Positions 4,479 through 7,085 of a stretch of DNA of 7,085 bases are shown here, piece by piece; the first letter of the stretch is position 1, and every line of letters begins with the position of its first letter. This DNA comes from Solirubrobacterales bacterium (lineage in GTDB: Bacteria > Actinomycetota > Thermoleophilia > Solirubrobacterales > Solirubrobacteraceae): contig JAOPZU010000119.1 in assembly GCA_025963955.1 (NCBI GenBank), positions 1 to 7,085 of the forward strand. The letters are read 5' to 3'. A program made the position numbers and the translations under genes. Under the pieces are notes generated by a model. It saw only the letters and a list, made by a program, of their open reading frames with translations, did no database searches and was not told where the DNA came from.

Positions 4479-6761
4479 ATGCCCGCCACCGTCGTCGCGG
4501 CCCGTGAGCGCGTCGTGCTGACCCGGGGCCCGTTGGAGCTCGAGGTCCAGCTCCGCCCGCTGCGCATCCACCTGCGCTCGCACGGGCGCCGGCTCCTGCG
4601 GGGGCTGCACGTGTGGGCCTGCTCCGGGACCGTCGAGGACCGTTTCCTCCAGCTGACCGAGGGCGTCATCCCGCGCGAGCGTCGCGGGTTCCCGGAGCGA
4701 GCGGTCCACGCGTCGGTCGCCGACCTGCTCAGCGACGGCGTCGTCCTCGCGCTCACGCTGCAGGGCGGCCGCCACGCGGAGCTGCGGCTCGGGCTCCCGG
4801 CGCCGCACGAGCTGACGCTGGAGCTGACGGCGCAGGACGACGGCTCGCTGCTGCGCCTGGCCGCCGAGTGGGACCTGCGCTCAGAGGAGCGCTTCGCCGG
4901 CCTCGGCGCCCACCACGCGCACACCGTGGACCACCGTGGCCGCGAGGTGCAGCTCGGCGCCGACCGCCGCTACACCGGCCCGGACTGCCCGCCGGACATG
5001 CTGGAGCTCGGCGGCATCCCCCAGGGCGACTACGCGCCCGTGCCCTGGCTGCAGTCCTCGCGCGGGTACGCGGTCTGGTGCGACACCCACGGCAACGGCA
5101 CGCGCTTCGACGTCGGCGGTGCGCGCGGCCGCACGGCGGTCTCCGTCCGCGCGGCGAGCGGCCCGCTGCGCCTGCACGTCTTCACCGACCCCACCCCGGC
5201 GGCGCGCCAGCGGCGCTTCCTGCACCGCACGGGCGTGCCGCCCGTGCTGGCCGAGTGGGGCTACGGCTTCTGGAAGTCCCGCGACGTGTATGAGCACCAG
5301 GACGACGTGCACGAGGACGTCGACGGCTGCCGCTGGCACGGCATCCCGCTCGACGCCGTCGTCCTGGATTCACCCTGGGAGACGCAATACAACACGTGGC
5401 TGCCGAATCCGCACCAGTTCCCGGACTTCGAGGGGATGGTCCGGCGGATGCGCGCGGACGGCGTGCGGACCGTGGTCTGGGTGGTCCCGTGGACGAACCT
5501 CGACTCGCTCGACGGGCAGATCCCCCCGGACCCGGGCTCCCGGCGGCTGCACCGCGAACCCGCCTCCAACTACGCGGACGGCGTGCGGGCGGGCGCGTTC
5601 GTCCAGGCGGCGGACGGCTCGGGCGAGCCCTACGTCGGACGCTGGTGGATGGGCACGGGCTCGCCGGTGGACTTCACGTCCGCGGCGGCCGAGTCGTGGT
5701 GGCGGGAGCAGGCGAAGGGCGCGCTGCGCCTCGGCGTGGAGGGCATCAAGGCCGACGACGGCGAGGGCTACTACCTCCCGGACGCCGTGCGCCTGGCGGA
5801 CGGGACCACGGGGGCGGAGTCCGCGTGGCGGCTCGGGGACGGCTATCGGCGCTCGATGCAGGCGGCGCTCGACGAGGTCCACGGCCCCGGGCGCGGCGTG
5901 CTCTTCGGCCGCTCGGGCTGGACGGGGCAGCAGGCGACGGGCGTGCTCTGGGCCGGGGACCAGGCGTCGGACTTCTGGTCGCTGCGAGCGCTAGTGGCCT
6001 GCACGATCTCCGCGGCGTCCTCGGGCTTCTCCAACCTCTCCCACGACGTCGGCGGCTACCTCGGGGAGGGCGGCATCCGCCGCTGCCCGAAGGAGCTGTT
6101 GCTGCGGTGGGTCCAGCTCGGGTGCTTCACGCCGCTGATGCAGGCGCACGGCCGCCTGCAGCAGGAGCCGTGGACCTATGACCCGCAGACGCTCGCGCTG
6201 TACCGCGCGTACGTCCTGCTCCACGAGCGGCTGGTGCCGTACGTCCGGGCGGCGGCCGCGAGCTGCGCGCGGACGGGCCTGCCGATCGTCCGGCCGCTGT
6301 CGCTGCTGCAGCCCGGGGACGACGGCGCGTGGGCGGTGGCCGACGCCTTCGGCTACGGGCCCTCGCTGTGGGTCGCGCCGGTCGTGGAGGACGGCGCGCG
6401 CGAGCGCGAGGTGGTCCTGCCCCGCGGGCGCTGGGTGCAGGCGTGGGACGGGGTGGCCGTCGAGGGCGGTGGGGAGGTGCTCGCCCCCGCCCCCCTGGAG
6501 GCGATCCCGGTCTGGGTCCGCGAGGGCGCGATCATCGTGACCCTCCCCGCCGACCACGTCGCCCGCGGGCTCGGGGACACGCCCGAGGCCTCGCGCCCGC
6601 TTGAGGCGACGCTGTGGGGCCGCCCCCGGTGCGGGCGAGCACTGGCCCGCCTGGCGGACGGGACACGCGTGTCCTGGTCGCGGGCCGGCGGCTGGGCCGT
6701 GCGGGGGCCGGACGGGCCCGAGCGCTCGGTGGTCTGCCGCGTGCTGGGGACGCCGGGCTGA
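4479..6761 (+). CDS. GH31 family alpha-glycosidase (alpha-glucosidase/alpha-xylosidase-like)
   Basis: Complete protein of 760 residues, usual for bacterial GH31 enzymes, which release terminal alpha-linked sugars with retention. The N-terminal part (to about residue 240) fits the mutarotase-like beta-sandwich of the family. The catalytic barrel begins near WGYGFWKSR (about 258-266) and includes VVLDSPWE (Asp297, a likely -1 subsite residue). It continues with GIKADDGEGYY, where Asp426 aligns with the YicI nucleophile in KTDFGE, then VLWAGDQAS with predicted acid/base Asp494, and SGFSNLSHDVGGY (His522, Asp523). A C-terminal beta-sandwich follows from about residue 615. The sulfoquinovosidase W-QDW signature is absent. 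There is no signal peptide, so the enzyme is probably cytoplasmic. ATG at 4479 is preferred; it lacks a clear ribosome site and is preceded by a hairpin. GTG codons in frame at 4434 and 4515 are weaker choices. It is divergent from the PHP-GT4 cluster. Family is firm; whether the substrate is a glucoside, xyloside or galactoside is open. Confidence 0.93.
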   Translation: MPATVVAARERVVLTRGPLELEVQLRPLRIHLRSHGRRLLRGLHVWACSGTVEDRFLQLTEGVIPRERRGFPERAVHASVADLLSDGVVLALTLQGGRHAELRLGLPAPHELTLELTAQDDGSLLRLAAEWDLRSEERFAGLGAHHAHTVDHRGREVQLGADRRYTGPDCPPDMLELGGIPQGDYAPVPWLQSSRGYAVWCDTHGNGTRFDVGGARGRTAVSVRAASGPLRLHVFTDPTPAARQRRFLHRTGVPPVLAEWGYGFWKSRDVYEHQDDVHEDVDGCRWHGIPLDAVVLDSPWETQYNTWLPNPHQFPDFEGMVRRMRADGVRTVVWVVPWTNLDSLDGQIPPDPGSRRLHREPASNYADGVRAGAFVQAADGSGEPYVGRWWMGTGSPVDFTSAAAESWWREQAKGALRLGVEGIKADDGEGYYLPDAVRLADGTTGAESAWRLGDGYRRSMQAALDEVHGPGRGVLFGRSGWTGQQATGVLWAGDQASDFWSLRALVACTISAASSGFSNLSHDVGGYLGEGGIRRCPKELLLRWVQLGCFTPLMQAHGRLQQEPWTYDPQTLALYRAYVLLHERLVPYVRAAAASCARTGLPIVRPLSLLQPGDDGAWAVADAFGYGPSLWVAPVVEDGAREREVVLPRGRWVQAWDGVAVEGGGEVLAPAPLEAIPVWVREGAIIVTLPADHVARGLGDTPEASRPLEATLWGRPRCGRALARLADGTRVSWSRAGGWAVRGPDGPERSVVCRVLGTPG

Positions 6762-6767
6762 GGCGGG

Positions 6768-6782
6768 GTCGCCGTCGGCGGC
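6768..6782. terminator. Small GC hairpin between convergent genes, possible weak terminator
   Basis: Between the GH31 stop and the stop of the opposing gene, GTCGCC (6768-6773) can pair with GGCGGC (6777-6782), with one G-T pair, around a 3-base loop. It lies in the 29-base convergent gap, where a terminator serving both strands would be expected. There is no T-run on either side, so as an intrinsic terminator it is weak. Termination here may rely on Rho or on this stem alone. Confidence 0.27.
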
Positions 6783-6790
6783 ACCGCGGT

Positions 6791-7085
6791 TCAGACCCCC
6801 GTGCGCTCCATGTGGGACTCGAGCGCCGCGTACGCCTCGTCGACCGCGCGCTTGGCGGCGGTATGGCGGGCGGTGGACTTCGAGGTCTCGTACGGGGTCG
6901 CCCACGCCTCCGGCCCGGCGAGCTCCTCCTCCAGCGCGACGAGGGCCGCTTCCGCGGACTCGACGGCCTTCTCCAGCTTCGCGGCCTCCTTCAGGGCGTT
7001 CTTGGACGGTGCGGCGGGCTTCGCCGCGGCCGTCCCGTTGCCGTTCGTGGCCCCGTTGGCCTGTCCGTTCGCGCTCCCGTTCCGC
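6791..7085 (-). CDS. C-terminal end of an ABC-F type ATPase (partial)
   Basis: Only the last 97 residues and the TGA stop lie in the window; the start is beyond the right edge. The fragment begins with a low-complexity Asn-Gly stretch (NGSANGQANGATNGNGT), then a Lys/Ala hinge. A charged two-helix segment follows: LKEAAKLEKAVESAEAAL, LEEELAGPEAWATPYE and STARHTAAKRAVDEAYAALE. This matches the C-terminal coiled-coil extension of ABC-F proteins (Uup/EttA-like, ABC_tran_CTD), where a pattern like LEAELADPxxW is typical and a flexible linker separates it from the second ATPase domain. ABC-F proteins act on the ribosome, as translation factors or antibiotic-protection factors, rather than in transport; Uup-type CTDs also bind DNA. 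None of the ATPase motifs are in the window, so the call rests on this tail alone. It is convergent with the GH31 gene and probably unrelated to the sugar genes. Confidence 0.72.
   Translation of the reverse strand, partial: RNGSANGQANGATNGNGTAAAKPAAPSKNALKEAAKLEKAVESAEAALVALEEELAGPEAWATPYETSKSTARHTAAKRAVDEAYAALESHMERTGV

Noticed and set aside
4367..4924. Extension of the PHP-GT4 frame upstream to 4924
   Set aside because: The frame stays open by chance, but the extra residues run antisense into the GH31 coding region and show no domain; the PHP motif begins right after the 4366 start.
5370..6905. Minus-strand open frames across the GH31 gene
   Set aside because: They are shadows of the GH31 frame with no motif of their own; the GH31 catalytic residues are all on the plus strand.

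Overview
The window is very GC-rich bacterial DNA. Codons mostly end in G or C, and two of the five genes start with GTG. The fusion architecture and protein wording suggest a high-GC actinobacterium, perhaps of the Thermoleophilia/Solirubrobacterales type. That placement is inference from style, not from a marker gene. I see no rRNA, tRNA, CRISPR array, transposase, phage gene or other sign of a mobile element; it reads as a chromosomal carbohydrate-metabolism locus.

Layout from left to right. A leftward three-gene cluster fills 1-4366. It begins with a 785-residue fusion of a PHP-type metal phosphoesterase domain to a GT4 glycosyltransferase. Next comes a DUF2334-like (NodB-fold) polysaccharide deacetylase, 7 bases downstream. 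Last is a GH13 alpha-glucosidase that runs off the left edge. The 46-base gap before the GH13 gene holds a strong 13-bp stem-loop that begins right after the deacetylase stop codon. A 112-base divergent intergenic region (4367-4478) carries two near-identical GTGA-N3-TCAC palindromes 30 bp apart, a third half-site, a longer inverted repeat, and a perfect hairpin abutting the next start codon. A rightward GH31 alpha-glycosidase follows (4479-6761). It converges, with a 29-base gap, on the C-terminal end of a leftward gene that looks like an ABC-F ATPase.

How the genes may work together (inference). The glycosyltransferase joined to a possible phosphatase could make an alpha-glycoside, glycolipid or glycan. 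The deacetylase could tailor an N-acetylated sugar. The two cytoplasmic-looking glycosidases (GH13 and GH31, no signal peptide visible on either) could break alpha-glycosidic bonds. The divergent arrangement around shared palindromes suggests that synthesis and breakdown are co-regulated. The ABC-F fragment is probably unrelated housekeeping. The most noteworthy items are the PHP-GT4 fusion, the paired operator-like palindromes, the intercistronic stem-loop and the hairpin at the GH31 start.
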